Notes: generated by a model not told the origin, from the sequence alone. A stretch of DNA of 64,000 bases from Streptomyces sp. WM4235 (GCF_001279725.1 NZ_LGDE01000035.1:67540-131539), one strand, 5' to 3'; positions 43,439 to 52,971 are shown, counted from the stretch's first letter. Translations and numbers: made by a program.

Positions 43439-45403
43439 TCACCAGCGGACCCGGCTGCGCAGTCCTGTGAACCCATAGGCGCACAACAGGACCATCAACG
43501 ACAACACCAGCGCCGTGCCGACGGGTTGGGCCATCACCCGCAGGGCGCCGAGCACCAGGCGGTCCACCTCCGGTGGCCACTGGGCCCAGGACAACTCGCG
43601 CAGCCTGGAGGCGAGCCCGTCCGTCGGGTAGGCGGACGGCCCGTGCAGCGACTTGCGCACCAGCGGTACGACCATCACCGGCACGACGAGCACCGCCGCC
43701 AGACCGGCCGCCGCGGATCGAAAGACACCGGAGGCCAACACCCCGGCCCAGGCGCAGCCGATGAGCAGTCCCGCCCAACTCGCGGCCGGCGCGATCCACT
43801 CCGCCGGCCGGTCGAGCGGACCGGAGTCGAAGACCAGTCCGAGGGCCGCGGCATCCGCGGTGACGGCCAGGCCCCCGAGCAGCAGGGCGAGTACGGCGCA
43901 GACCCCGAGCTTGGCGGCGAGCAGACCCATCCGACGCGGAACCGTGCCGCGGTCCGCCGACAGGGAGGGGTAGCGGTACTCCTCGCCGAAGGCCAGGGCG
44001 CCGAGCAGCCCTGCGCCGAGCGCGGCGGGCGGCAGCGGCAACGACTGCGGCCAGGCGGCGAGCAGCCGGTTCTGCGGGGTGTGTCCGAGGCGGGCGAGGA
44101 CGAGCGTGATCGCGACGGAGACGACGACGACCGCGGCCGAGGCCAGGAGCGGGGTCGCGGTCCCGAAGGTTCGCAGCAGTTCGTAGCGCAGGGGGCGCAG
44201 GGGACCGCCCACCCGACGCACGGCGCGGGCCGATCGTCCGGAGCCGACCCGCGCGGGCCGGCCCGGCTCCTCCCCGCCGGCGGCGGGGAACGGGGTGAAC
44301 CCCGACCCCACTCCCGGCGCCGACCCCACTCCCGGCCCCGGCTCCGGGCCCGCCCCTGCACCGAGAACCGGCGCCGACGGCTCGACCTCCGGACCGGGTT
44401 CGACCCCGGGGCCGGCGGTGGAGCCCGCCTCGGCCGCGGCTCCCGACTCGGCGTGGGCGGCCGCCACGGCCGTGGCGTGGGCGGCCGTACGGGCCTCCGA
44501 GCGGGCCTGCGGGACGGGCGGAACCGGCGTTCCGGTGTCTCCGATCTCGTCCGCGAGTTGGTGGACCAGCACCCCGTGCCTGAACGCGGCTTCTCCCACC
44601 TCCGCGCAGTCGCTGCCGTAGACCGACAGGCGGCTCCCGCTCTCCGCGACGATCTCCACCGCGCGCCGGGCCGCCCGGGCCTCCCGGCCCAGGACGTCCG
44701 CGAGCCGGGCCGCGTGCGGGGTGCGCACGGCGACGCGGGGACGCAGTCGGGTGCGTGCGAAGTCCGCCGCGTCCTGGTCCGCGACGAGCCTGCCGGCCCT
44801 GATGGAGACGACCCGGTCGGCGTTGCGGGCGGCTTCCTTCGCGTCGTCGGTGGTGAAGAGGACCGCGCCGCCGAGAGCGGCGTGCCCGCGCAACAGCTCG
44901 TACATCCAGTTGCGTTCGCGTGGCGAGAGCCCGGCGGCGGGCTCGTCGAGGAGCAGGGTGAAGGGGTCCGCCAGCAGCGCCGCCGCGAGTGCGACGCGAC
45001 GCTCCATGCCGAGCGAGAGCGAGCCGAGCCGCTGGTCGCGCAGACCGCCGATGCCCACGACCTCCAGCATGGTGTCCGCTCGCGACGCCGGGACCCCGTA
45101 GGCGGCGCACAGCATCCGCAACTGGTTGAGGACCGTACGCGCCGGATTCCCGGGGACGTCGCCGAGCAGCACGCCGACCTCACGGCCGGGGTGCGCGATC
45201 CGGTGCAGCGGACGGCCGCGGAAGTAGGTGATGCCGCGGCCCGGTTCGAGTTCGAGCATGAGCCGCAGCGCGGTGGTCTTGCCCGAGCCCGGATCGCCGA
45301 GCAGGGCGGTCACGCACCCGGGGCGGACCTCGAAGGTGAGGTCGTCCACCAGGGGCGGGAGTTCTCGACGGGGTGTACTGGTGAGTCCGATGGCCTGGAG
45401 CAT
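43439..45403 (-). CDS. ABC transporter with ATPase and membrane domains in one chain
   Basis: A 654-aa protein. Residues about 5-215 form an ABC ATPase: Walker A GDPGSGKTT, signature LSLGMERRVAL (normally LSGGQ, here LSLGM), Walker B LLLDEPAAGLSPRE and H-loop position replaced by TTDD. About 215-310 is an accessory domain and about 310-400 a Pro/Gly/Glu-rich linker with short repeats. The last ~230 residues hold about six membrane helices (ATPLLASAAVVVVSVAITLVLA; MVVPLV near the end), typical of an ABC-2 type permease. Fusions of this order are found in Streptomyces beside whiH. The substrate is unknown. ATG at 45403 is preferred; the frame upstream is unsupported. Confidence 0.82.
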   Translation of the reverse strand: MLQAIGLTSTPRRELPPLVDDLTFEVRPGCVTALLGDPGSGKTTALRLMLELEPGRGITYFRGRPLHRIAHPGREVGVLLGDVPGNPARTVLNQLRMLCAAYGVPASRADTMLEVVGIGGLRDQRLGSLSLGMERRVALAAALLADPFTLLLDEPAAGLSPRERNWMYELLRGHAALGGAVLFTTDDAKEAARNADRVVSIRAGRLVADQDAADFARTRLRPRVAVRTPHAARLADVLGREARAARRAVEIVAESGSRLSVYGSDCAEVGEAAFRHGVLVHQLADEIGDTGTPVPPVPQARSEARTAAHATAVAAAHAESGAAAEAGSTAGPGVEPGPEVEPSAPVLGAGAGPEPGPGVGSAPGVGSGFTPFPAAGGEEPGRPARVGSGRSARAVRRVGGPLRPLRYELLRTFGTATPLLASAAVVVVSVAITLVLARLGHTPQNRLLAAWPQSLPLPPAALGAGLLGALAFGEEYRYPSLSADRGTVPRRMGLLAAKLGVCAVLALLLGGLAVTADAAALGLVFDSGPLDRPAEWIAPAASWAGLLIGCAWAGVLASGVFRSAAAGLAAVLVVPVMVVPLVRKSLHGPSAYPTDGLASRLRELSWAQWPPEVDRLVLGALRVMAQPVGTALVLSLMVLLCAYGFTGLRSRVRW

Positions 45404-45588
45404 CGCTTCTCTCGCGGGGTGTGAGACCGCTCTGCGGCAGCATGAGTACCGCAAGCAAGATAACGCGATATGTCCGATTTTCAACGCATGAGGCTGTCAG
45501 GCGCGTCGGTGTCGGCGGACTGGCCTGCGACGGCCCCCGCCCCCGGGTCCCGGCCGAGGCGGGGGCCGCTCGCCGGGGCCGTGGGACG

Positions 45589-46335
45589 TCAGACCTCCGG
45601 GCGCAACATCGGCGGGTTGAGCAGGGTCGCTCCGCCCGCTCGGAAGAGCTGGGCGGGTCGGCCTCCCTGACGGGTCGTGGTCCCTCCGGCCGGCACCAGG
45701 AACCCGGGGGTCCCGGTGACCTTCCGGTGGAAGTTGCGCGGGTCGAGCGCCACGCCCCACACGGCCTCGTACACCCTTCGCAGCTCACCGACGGTGAACT
45801 CGGGAGGGCAGAAGGCGGTGGCCAGGGAGGAGTATTCGATCTTGGATCGCGCCCGCTCGACTCCGTCGGCGAGGATGCGCTCGTGGTCGAAGGCGAGTCC
45901 GGCGGGAGCCTCCCCGCCCGCCGCGAGGAGTTCGTCGACGGGGGCCCAGCGGGCGCTGTTCGCGTCCCCGCCCGCCCGAGGCGCGGGCAGATCCGGAGCC
46001 AGCACCAGGTGAGCCACGCTGACCACCCGCATCCGGGGATCGCGCTTCGGATCTCCGTACGTGGCGAGCTGTTCGAGGTGCGCCCCGTTGCCCACGTCCG
46101 GCACGGTCGGGTCGTGCGCGCAGAGGCCGGTTTCCTCGGCGAGTTCCCTGGCCGCGGCACCGGCGAGGTCCTCGTCATCGCGTACGAAGCCTCCGGGCAG
46201 CGCCCAGCGTCCTTGGAACGGCTGCTCCCCCCGTCGGACGACCAGCGCGCAGAGCGCGTGACGCTGCACGGTGAGCACGACCAGGTCGACGGTGACGGCG
46301 AAGGGCGGGAAGGCCGACGGGTCGTAGGGCGACAT
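45589..46335 (-). CDS. Nudix hydrolase with NrtR-like DNA-binding domain
   Basis: A 248-aa protein. The Nudix domain (about residues 10-145) has a complete Nudix box, G-x5-E-x7-REL-x-EE-x-GL (GGFVRDDEDL, then ARELAEETGL). The C-terminal winged helix (about 160-230: YSSLATAFCPPEFTVGELRRVYEA) is of the NrtR type. NrtR proteins repress NAD-biosynthesis or ADP-ribose-related genes and release DNA on binding ADP-ribose. Here the Nudix box is intact, so it may also hydrolyse its ligand. A near-palindrome (46348-46364) lies just before the ATG and may be its own operator. It follows the debranching-enzyme-like gene by 69 bases. Confidence 0.85.
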   Translation of the reverse strand: MSPYDPSAFPPFAVTVDLVVLTVQRHALCALVVRRGEQPFQGRWALPGGFVRDDEDLAGAAARELAEETGLCAHDPTVPDVGNGAHLEQLATYGDPKRDPRMRVVSVAHLVLAPDLPAPRAGGDANSARWAPVDELLAAGGEAPAGLAFDHERILADGVERARSKIEYSSLATAFCPPEFTVGELRRVYEAVWGVALDPRNFHRKVTGTPGFLVPAGGTTTRQGGRPAQLFRAGGATLLNPPMLRPEV

Positions 46336-46347
46336 GCCGCGATCATA

Positions 46348-46364
46348 GTCGTCTGCCTGACGAT
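46348..46364 (-). promoter_or_regulatory. Candidate operator of the NrtR-like regulator
   Basis: An imperfect inverted repeat GTCGTC-TGCCT-GACGAT (5 of 6 arm bases match) lies 13 bases before the start codon. NrtR sites are palindromes of similar length. Autoregulation is inferred. Confidence 0.4.
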
Positions 46365-46404
46365 AAACAGGGCTTTGGTGATCCCGACGACAGTGATCCG
46401 AGAC

Positions 46405-48372
46405 TCAGCCTCCCAGTTGGAGCACATCAGCGGCCTCCTCCACCATCCCGAGGCCGAGTCGGCTGACCCTGACGCCGAACGGTTGCTCCGACACGCGCAG
46501 CCCCGAGAGCCTCAGGGAGCCGAGCGGGGCACCGGGGAGCGGGTGTAGAGCGACCGTGCCGGCGGGGGCGTCCGGGCGGATCCCCGCGAGGGCGACCAGC
46601 GCGTGGACGCCGGCGACGGCGGCCACCGCGGCCGGACGGCAGGCCGCGGGGTGCGGGATCGGAGCGCTGCCCGTGGTGCGCTGCCCGGCGGCGTACATCT
46701 CCGGCAGCCGGTACCCGAAGGTCTCGGCCGCGTCGAGAAGTCCCCGCAACAGACCGGCGGCCTCCTTCTCGAAGCCCGCCTGGGCCAGGCCGGAGAACGC
46801 GACGACGCTCTCGTGGACCCGTACCGCACCCGAACGGTGCCCGAACGGATTGTGGCCGGGCTCTCGGCTCGACATGCTCCGCAGCCCCCATCCCGAGTCC
46901 ATCGCGGGTGCTCCGAGCAGCCGGGCCAGTTGCTCGGTACGGGTCCGGTCCAGCAGGCCGGGGGCCGTCCGGCCGCCGCTCAGCAGTCCGGTGTCCAGCA
47001 GGTGCGCGGCGGCTCCCGTCAGGCGAAGCAGGGGGCGGCCGTCGGGATGCAGGGCCGCGGCGGGCCGTCCGCCGTCCGGGCCGTCGATCCAGAACTCCGC
47101 CCGGAACCGCTCCCGCAGTCGGGCTGCCCGGTCCCGCCATTCCTCGGCGCCGGGCCGCCCGCACCCGTCGAGGAGGTCTGCGCCGAGCAGCGCGGCCCGG
47201 TACGCATGGGCCTGGGTCTCGCACCGTCGTGGACCCGGGTCGGGGTCGGCCAGTAGACCGTCCTCCCCCAGCGCTCCGCGGAGCCATTCCAGGCAGGCCA
47301 CCGCAGCGGGCAGAAGCCGAGCCACCTCCTCCTCGGGCAGACCCCAGAGCCGGGCCTCGGCGAGGACCGCGGGGAAGGCGAGCGTGGCCTCGGTCCCGGT
47401 ACATCCGGGCGGCAACTGTGGTCCGGCCCCGCGCAGCGGTCCCGGGATCATCCCGGCTCCCGGTCCGCGCCCGTCGACCTGACCGCGGGCGAGGACGCGC
47501 AGGGTGGCCGCGGCGAGCCCGGTGCCGAGCGGCAACGCCATCCGGGCCGCCCACAGCGACTCCGCCGGGGCCAGGCCGAGCCGCCAGGGCGCTCCCGCAG
47601 CCGCGAAGGCGTCGCCCGGTTGCTCGGGATCCCTCAGCAGCAGCGCGCCCAGGTCTTCCACGCTTGTCCGAAACCATGCCTCGACCCTCGGGTCGTCCCC
47701 CTCCGCCCGGGCGTCGGCCAAGGGGTTGGCCACCTGACCGGCCGACGCCCTCGTGGTGCGGTCCCGGCCGGTCCGCAGCTCGATGGTGCGGGACTCGCCG
47801 GGGCCCAGTTCGAGCTGCCAGCGCAGCAGCCCGGTCGAGGCGAGCGCGTCGTCGGGAGCGGGTTCGGCGGTGACGACGGCCTGGGTGTCGCCGGTGCTCC
47901 AGCGCAGCCCGGCCGCGTGCACGGCGGCGGGGAGCTCGGGCCCGGCGCGGCCAGCGGCGATCACGGCCAGTTCGGCCAGGTCGGTGCCGAGCGCCAGCTC
48001 CACCGGAAGGCGCACGGGGCGGCTCGCGTAACTGCGCAGGGTGATCCGTTCGGTGCCGTCGGCGTGCCGGACGCGCTCGACGCCGATGTCGGGGTCGGGG
48101 CCGGCCTCGGCTCCGGTGCGGACCGTGGCGGTGAAGGCGGCCCGGTCGGCGCCGAGGCTGCGCCCCTGCACGGCCACCGGGTCCCGGCCGCCGACGCGCA
48201 GCACGCAGCGGGAGAGGAGCCGCAGCCCTGCGCGGTAGACCCCGTCGATGCCCCGCCCGGTCAGCTGGCCGTGCTCGGGCGAGATGGCCAGGCACGGCGC
48301 GGCGAGACAGATGACGGCTCCGTGCACGGGCGGCAGTTCGGGCCTGCGGGCGGGTGGTACGGGGTGGGCCAT
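46405..48372 (-). CDS. Glycogen debranching N-terminal domain / amylo-alpha-1,6-glucosidase-like protein
   Basis: A 655-aa protein. Residues about 30-215 match the N-terminal beta-sandwich of bacterial glycogen debranching proteins (GQLTGRGIDGVYRAGLRLLSRCVLRV). About 250-640 is an (alpha/alpha)6-barrel-like glycosidase (ESLWAARMALPLGTGLAAATLRVLARGQ, then DSGWGLRSMSSREPGHNPFGHRSGAVRVHE). Family members cut alpha-1,6 links or related sugars. I cannot place catalytic acids with certainty, so activity is inferred. ATG at 48372 has AAGG 6 bases upstream. No other glycogen gene is next to it. Confidence 0.83.
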   Translation of the reverse strand: MAHPVPPARRPELPPVHGAVICLAAPCLAISPEHGQLTGRGIDGVYRAGLRLLSRCVLRVGGRDPVAVQGRSLGADRAAFTATVRTGAEAGPDPDIGVERVRHADGTERITLRSYASRPVRLPVELALGTDLAELAVIAAGRAGPELPAAVHAAGLRWSTGDTQAVVTAEPAPDDALASTGLLRWQLELGPGESRTIELRTGRDRTTRASAGQVANPLADARAEGDDPRVEAWFRTSVEDLGALLLRDPEQPGDAFAAAGAPWRLGLAPAESLWAARMALPLGTGLAAATLRVLARGQVDGRGPGAGMIPGPLRGAGPQLPPGCTGTEATLAFPAVLAEARLWGLPEEEVARLLPAAVACLEWLRGALGEDGLLADPDPGPRRCETQAHAYRAALLGADLLDGCGRPGAEEWRDRAARLRERFRAEFWIDGPDGGRPAAALHPDGRPLLRLTGAAAHLLDTGLLSGGRTAPGLLDRTRTEQLARLLGAPAMDSGWGLRSMSSREPGHNPFGHRSGAVRVHESVVAFSGLAQAGFEKEAAGLLRGLLDAAETFGYRLPEMYAAGQRTTGSAPIPHPAACRPAAVAAVAGVHALVALAGIRPDAPAGTVALHPLPGAPLGSLRLSGLRVSEQPFGVRVSRLGLGMVEEAADVLQLGG

Positions 48373-48560
48373 GCGTCGCCTTGTCTGCGCTCCGGTCGGT
48401 TTCGCTGGGCGGCGGCGCGGCCGGGCCCCCACCACCCCACAGCTGAACGTTTTCACCCCCGCCCGGGTCACGGGCCCCGGCGGTGGCTCTCCCCGGTGTG
48501 GCTCCGGCGGGTGGCCGAGGGCGTCGCGAAGTCGTCCCAGGAGAGGGCCCCGGTAGCGGA

Positions 48561-49901
48561 TCACTGTTCGCTCCTCGTGGTGCGGCGGGCGTCCCGGCGC
48601 TCGGCCTTGGTGCGCCGTCCGGGCGGGCGGCCGGCTCCGGCCGGTCGCTTGCGGCGGGGCTCCCTGCGCTGCCGTTCCTCGCGCAGGCACTGCCGCAGTC
48701 CCTCCGGGTCGATGCCCTCGTTGCAGGCGTGGTGGAGCAGTTGGGCGAAGCGGTAGTCGGCGTCCGCGCGCAGGGCCAGGTCGAGTGCGACGCGGGCGGT
48801 CGGTTCGTCCCCGGTGGACCACGAGACCCATCCGGCGAGAGTGAGCGGGGCCGCGGCGTGCTCGGCGTAGATCCCTACACAGCGCCGGGCCAGGGCGCGC
48901 CACAGGCGCAGTGCGGGTCCTGCCTCCTCGCCCTCCATCCATTCGGCGGCGATGTCGCGGATCTCGCGATCCTGAAGGCCGATGATCACGGCGGCCGCCT
49001 CGTCGTGCCCCAAAAGGGCGTCGTCCCAGTCGTCCCCACCGGATCCCGACGCGACCGGCGGCGGAGGCGATGTCATGCGCCGCATGAGGGTGCGGGCCAG
49101 GGCGATGGTCTCGGCGCCGATCTCCTCGCGCGTGGCTCCGTCGAGGATCTTCGGCACCAGGGCGACGGCGGCCCGTTCCAGAGCCGCCTCCTGTTCCCTG
49201 GCGGCTGCTCCGCGCAGTGGGGTCAACCTTCCCTCGATCTCCTTCAGGGAGCCCCTGACCTGCAGGCCGGCGAAGGTGGCCGCAGCGGCCATCACGGAGG
49301 TGCCGGGCATGACCAGGGGGTTGCCCTCGGCCGGGCAGCAGCGCGCGTCGGGGCAAACGTAGGACCAGTAGCGGCCTTCGGAGAGGCACAGGGCCTCCAG
49401 GACGGGTACGTCCAGCGTCCCGCAGGCCAAGCGGAGCCGTTGGGCGAGGGGTCGCAACCGGGTCATCACGCGTTGTCCGCTCTCTCCTTCGCGCGGGTCC
49501 TGGCAGAGGAAGACGACGATGCCGTCGGGCTTGCCTCCGCGTCGTTCGCTGCCTCGGACCAGGGTTTCGGCGACCTGTCGGGCGGTTTCCTCCCATTCCG
49601 TCGGAGCGGTGGGAATCCCGACGCGCAGCCGACCGCCGAAGCGCCCGCCCTCGCCGTGGACGGCGACCATGACAAGGGAGTCGGTCGGGTGGAAGCCGAG
49701 CATGTAGGGCAGCGCATCGGCCAGTTCCGCCGGGCTGCGCAGGGTGATCTGGGATTCGATGGACGGTCCGGACGGGCCGTTGGACGGCTGGTCGGACGGG
49801 CTTGTACCGCGTGGTTGGTCGTCATGCGTCGACGGTCCCGTGCGGGGGCGAATCGCGAAACCCCTGTGGATAACTCCCCGAATCAGACCTAACTGGTCCA
49901 A
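48561..49901 (-). CDS. DUF4192 family protein (start uncertain)
   Basis: A 446-aa reading if it starts at TTG 49901. The DUF4192 domain begins at about SQITLRSPAELADALPYMLGF and runs about 320 residues; family members of unknown function are widespread in actinobacteria. The C-terminus is basic (RREPRRKRPAGAGRPPGRR). No ATG or GTG lies in frame before DUF4192, so the start must be the distant TTG, or an indel has separated it from ATG 49825, which opens an out-of-frame peptide MTTNHAVQ just upstream. Either way, the N-terminal 45 residues are poorly supported. The gene is divergent from the RecQ-type helicase. Confidence 0.75.
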   Translation of the reverse strand: MDQLGLIRGVIHRGFAIRPRTGPSTHDDQPRGTSPSDQPSNGPSGPSIESQITLRSPAELADALPYMLGFHPTDSLVMVAVHGEGGRFGGRLRVGIPTAPTEWEETARQVAETLVRGSERRGGKPDGIVVFLCQDPREGESGQRVMTRLRPLAQRLRLACGTLDVPVLEALCLSEGRYWSYVCPDARCCPAEGNPLVMPGTSVMAAAATFAGLQVRGSLKEIEGRLTPLRGAAAREQEAALERAAVALVPKILDGATREEIGAETIALARTLMRRMTSPPPPVASGSGGDDWDDALLGHDEAAAVIIGLQDREIRDIAAEWMEGEEAGPALRLWRALARRCVGIYAEHAAAPLTLAGWVSWSTGDEPTARVALDLALRADADYRFAQLLHHACNEGIDPEGLRQCLREERQRREPRRKRPAGAGRPPGRRTKAERRDARRTTRSEQ

Positions 49902-49967
49902 TCTTCAATATCCACAGGTCGGGGCCGGCATTGGCGCGATGTCGGCGCCATCAGGTTGCATGGGGGC

Positions 49968-52127
49968 ATGAACCCAGACCTGAGGTCCTCAGCCGATTCC
50001 GTACTCGCCCGCCTGGTGGGCGATCCGACGGGCACCGCTCGGCTGCGCGAGGACCAGTGGCGGGCGATCGAGGCCCTCGTCGCGCAGAAGCGGCGGGCGC
50101 TGGTGGTGCAGCGCACGGGGTGGGGCAAGTCCGCCGTGTACTTCGTCGCCACTTCCCTCCTGCGGGCGAGCGGCGCCGGCCCCACCGTGATCGTCTCGCC
50201 GCTGCTCGCGCTGATGCGCAATCAGGTCGAGGCCGCCGCCCGGGCCGGAATCCGCGCCCGCACGATCAACTCGGCCAACCCGGAGGAATGGGAGGGCATC
50301 CAGGCCGAGGTCGCCGCCGGCAAGGTAGATGTCCTGCTGGTGAGCCCCGAGCGACTCAACAACCCGGACTTCCGTGACCAGGTCCTCCCCAAGCTCTCGG
50401 CCGCCACGGGCCTGCTCGTGGTCGACGAGGCCCACTGCATCTCCGACTGGGGCCACGATTTCCGCCCCGACTACCGCAGGCTGCGCACGATGCTGGCCGA
50501 TCTCCCGCCGGGGGTTCCCGTGCTGGCCACGACCGCCACGGCCAATGCCCGGGTGACCGCCGACGTCGCGGAGCAACTGGGCACCGGCGCCGGCACGGAC
50601 GCGCTCGTGCTGCGGGGCGCGCTGGACCGGGAGAGCCTGAGCCTCTCGGTGCTCGCCCTGCCCGATGCCGCGCACCGGCTGGCGTGGCTCGCCGACCACC
50701 TGACCGACCTGCCGGGGTCCGGGATCATCTACACGCTGACGGTGGCCGCGGCCGAGGAGGTCACCGCCTACCTGCGCCACCGCGGTCACACCGTCTCCTC
50801 GTACACCGGCAAGACCGAGAACGCCGACCGCGAGCAGGCGGAGAACGATCTCCAGGCGAACCGGGTCAAGGCGCTGGTGGCCACCTCTGCCCTGGGCATG
50901 GGCTTCGACAAGCCCGACCTGGGGTTCGTGGTGCACCTGGGGTCACCTTCCTCCCCCATCGCGTACTACCAGCAGGTGGGCCGCGCCGGCCGCGGTGTGG
51001 AGCACGCTGAGGTCCTGTTGCTGCCGGGTCGGGAGGACGAGGCCATCTGGCAGTACTTCGCGTCCGTCGCCTTCCCGCCGGAGGAGCAGGTCCGCCGCAC
51101 CCTCGACGTCCTGGCCCAGGCGGGCCGCCCGCTGTCGCTTCCCGCCTTGGAACCGCTGGTCGATCTGCGCCGCACCCGCCTGGAGACGATGCTCAAGGTG
51201 CTCGACGTGGACGGCGCGGTGCACCGGGTCAAGGGCGGTTGGACCTCGACGGGCGAGCCGTGGGCGTACGACGCCGAGCGCTACGCGTGGGTGGCGCGTC
51301 AGCGTTCCGCCGAGCAGCAGGCCATGCGCGACTACGCGGCGACCGACGGCTGCCGCATGGAGTTCCTGCGCCGCCAGCTCGACGACGAGGAGGCGGCACC
51401 CTGCGGGCGCTGCGACAACTGCGCCGGGGCCCGGTTCACCGCCGAGGTCTCCGGCACGGCCCTGGACACCGCCCGAGGCGAGTTGGGGCGTCCGGGCGTG
51501 GAACTGGAACCGCGCAAGATGTGGCCGACCGGGCTCGTGGCGGTAGGCGTGGACCTCAAGGGCCGGATCCCCGCCGGGGAGCAGTCCGCCACCGGCCGGG
51601 CCCTGGGCCGCCTCTCCGACATCGGCTGGGGCAACCGGCTCCGCCCGATGCTCGCCCCGCAGGCACCCGACCAGCCCGTCCCGGACGATGTCGCGCAGGC
51701 CGTGGTGGCCGTCCTGGCCGACTGGGCGCGGGGGCCGGGCGGCTGGGCCTCCGGGGCCGCGGACGCCCCCGCCCGTCCGGCGGGTGTGGTCTGCCTGCCG
51801 TCGCGCTCGCGTCCCCAGTTGGTCGGCTCGCTCGCCGCGCGGATCGCGGAGATCGGACGGATGCCGTTGCTGGGCTCGCTCGCGTACACCGACCAGGCAC
51901 CGGAGTTCGGCCTGCCTTCGTCGAACAGTGCCCAACGGGTTCGGGGGCTCCACCAGGCCTTGACGGTGCCTCCGGCCCTCGCGGCGACGCTGGCCGAGAC
52001 TCCGGGTCCGGTTCTTCTCGTGGACGACCGCGCGGAGAGCGGTTGGACGCTCGCGGTGGCTGCCAGGCTGCTCCGCCGGGCCGGTGCGAAGGGGGTGTTT
52101 CCGCTGGTACTCGCGCTTCAGCCGTAA
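49968..52127 (+). CDS. RecQ-type DNA helicase with C-terminal phosphoribosyltransferase-like domain
   Basis: A 719-aa SF2 helicase. Motif I is RTGWGKSAVYF (about residues 47-57), motif II DEAHCISDWGHDFRPDY (about 150-166), motif III ATTATA, motif VI QQVGRAGR (about 326-333). The RecQ zinc site follows (DGCRMEFLRR, then CGRCDNC, about 465-490). The last ~180 residues resemble a type I phosphoribosyltransferase: SRSRPQLVGSLAARIAEIGRMP, then GPVLLVDDRAESGWTLAVAARLL, with the PRPP-loop position D-D-R. No HRDC domain is seen. ATG at 49968 has only a weak ribosome-binding site. Such fusions occur in many actinobacteria. Confidence 0.87.
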   Translation: MNPDLRSSADSVLARLVGDPTGTARLREDQWRAIEALVAQKRRALVVQRTGWGKSAVYFVATSLLRASGAGPTVIVSPLLALMRNQVEAAARAGIRARTINSANPEEWEGIQAEVAAGKVDVLLVSPERLNNPDFRDQVLPKLSAATGLLVVDEAHCISDWGHDFRPDYRRLRTMLADLPPGVPVLATTATANARVTADVAEQLGTGAGTDALVLRGALDRESLSLSVLALPDAAHRLAWLADHLTDLPGSGIIYTLTVAAAEEVTAYLRHRGHTVSSYTGKTENADREQAENDLQANRVKALVATSALGMGFDKPDLGFVVHLGSPSSPIAYYQQVGRAGRGVEHAEVLLLPGREDEAIWQYFASVAFPPEEQVRRTLDVLAQAGRPLSLPALEPLVDLRRTRLETMLKVLDVDGAVHRVKGGWTSTGEPWAYDAERYAWVARQRSAEQQAMRDYAATDGCRMEFLRRQLDDEEAAPCGRCDNCAGARFTAEVSGTALDTARGELGRPGVELEPRKMWPTGLVAVGVDLKGRIPAGEQSATGRALGRLSDIGWGNRLRPMLAPQAPDQPVPDDVAQAVVAVLADWARGPGGWASGAADAPARPAGVVCLPSRSRPQLVGSLAARIAEIGRMPLLGSLAYTDQAPEFGLPSSNSAQRVRGLHQALTVPPALAATLAETPGPVLLVDDRAESGWTLAVAARLLRRAGAKGVFPLVLALQP

Positions 52128-52341
52128 CGGATGCGTCATCTTCGGCGTGGCGGGGCAAGGATATGAGCGGCATACCGGCGAATTCCGGTCGGCAGCCTCA
52201 AATGCTCATTGCCCCATCCTCGCGGGCCACGCGAGAATCGGAGTGCTCCCGCTCGGCTCGCCGGCACTCTCCAGGGCCGTGCTGCGGCGCGCCCGCATCC
52301 CAGCCGTGCCCGTACGCGGGCGTGTACCCGAAGGGAGGACC

Positions 52342-52971
52342 GTGACCTTCGGTTTCGCCCCGAGCTCCACCACGTCCCTGACAACGGCCACCGGCGGCGC
52401 CATCCGGCACGGAAGACTTCTCGAACCGGCCGAGTGGACGTCGGCCGGGGTGCCCCTGCTGACCAATCCCCGCGAGATCGTCACCGGTCTGCACGCCCGG
52501 CACGGCCCGGTGCCGACCACCGCGGTGATCGCCGTCCTCGGTCCCGACGAACGCCTGGTCGCCAGCGCATCGTTCGTCCAGCGGTCGGCCTCGGCCGACG
52601 GCTGGGAGTACCGCAACGCCCTGCTGTCGCGGTTGCGCCGGGTGCTCCCGCACGACCTGCGTCGACGGACGCCGGTGCGGACGGCGGTGCTGATGTACTG
52701 CCGTGACGGCGACGAGCGGTGGACCGAGGAGGACGGGGCCTGGATGTGGGGGCTGCGGGACGCCTGCACCCTGCACGGGCTGCGTTGCGGCGCCTACATC
52801 ACGCTGACCCCGGGCGGCTGGCAGGTCCTGGGCGAGGACCGTGGCGGGCGGCGGCCCGGATCGGACTCCCGGCCGGAGCCGCTGGGCTCGACCGTGGCGG
52901 AGTTCGCTCCGATGAGCCTGCGTACCGGCGGCGGCGCGGCCGAGGCGCTGCGGCGTACCGCCGCGCGCTGA
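52342..52971 (+). CDS. Conserved Streptomyces protein of unknown function
   Basis: A 209-aa protein. The longer open frame from 52084 overlaps the helicase end and lacks codon bias. GTG at 52342 is supported by GGGAGGA at 52333-52339. The sequence has a mixed alpha/beta core (VPTTAVIAVLGPDERLVASASF; RTAVLMYCRDGDERWTEEDGAWMWGLRDAC) and a disordered tail. I do not recognise a family. It may be cotranscribed with the helicase, 214 bases apart. Confidence 0.7.
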   Translation: MTFGFAPSSTTSLTTATGGAIRHGRLLEPAEWTSAGVPLLTNPREIVTGLHARHGPVPTTAVIAVLGPDERLVASASFVQRSASADGWEYRNALLSRLRRVLPHDLRRRTPVRTAVLMYCRDGDERWTEEDGAWMWGLRDACTLHGLRCGAYITLTPGGWQVLGEDRGGRRPGSDSRPEPLGSTVAEFAPMSLRTGGGAAEALRRTAAR

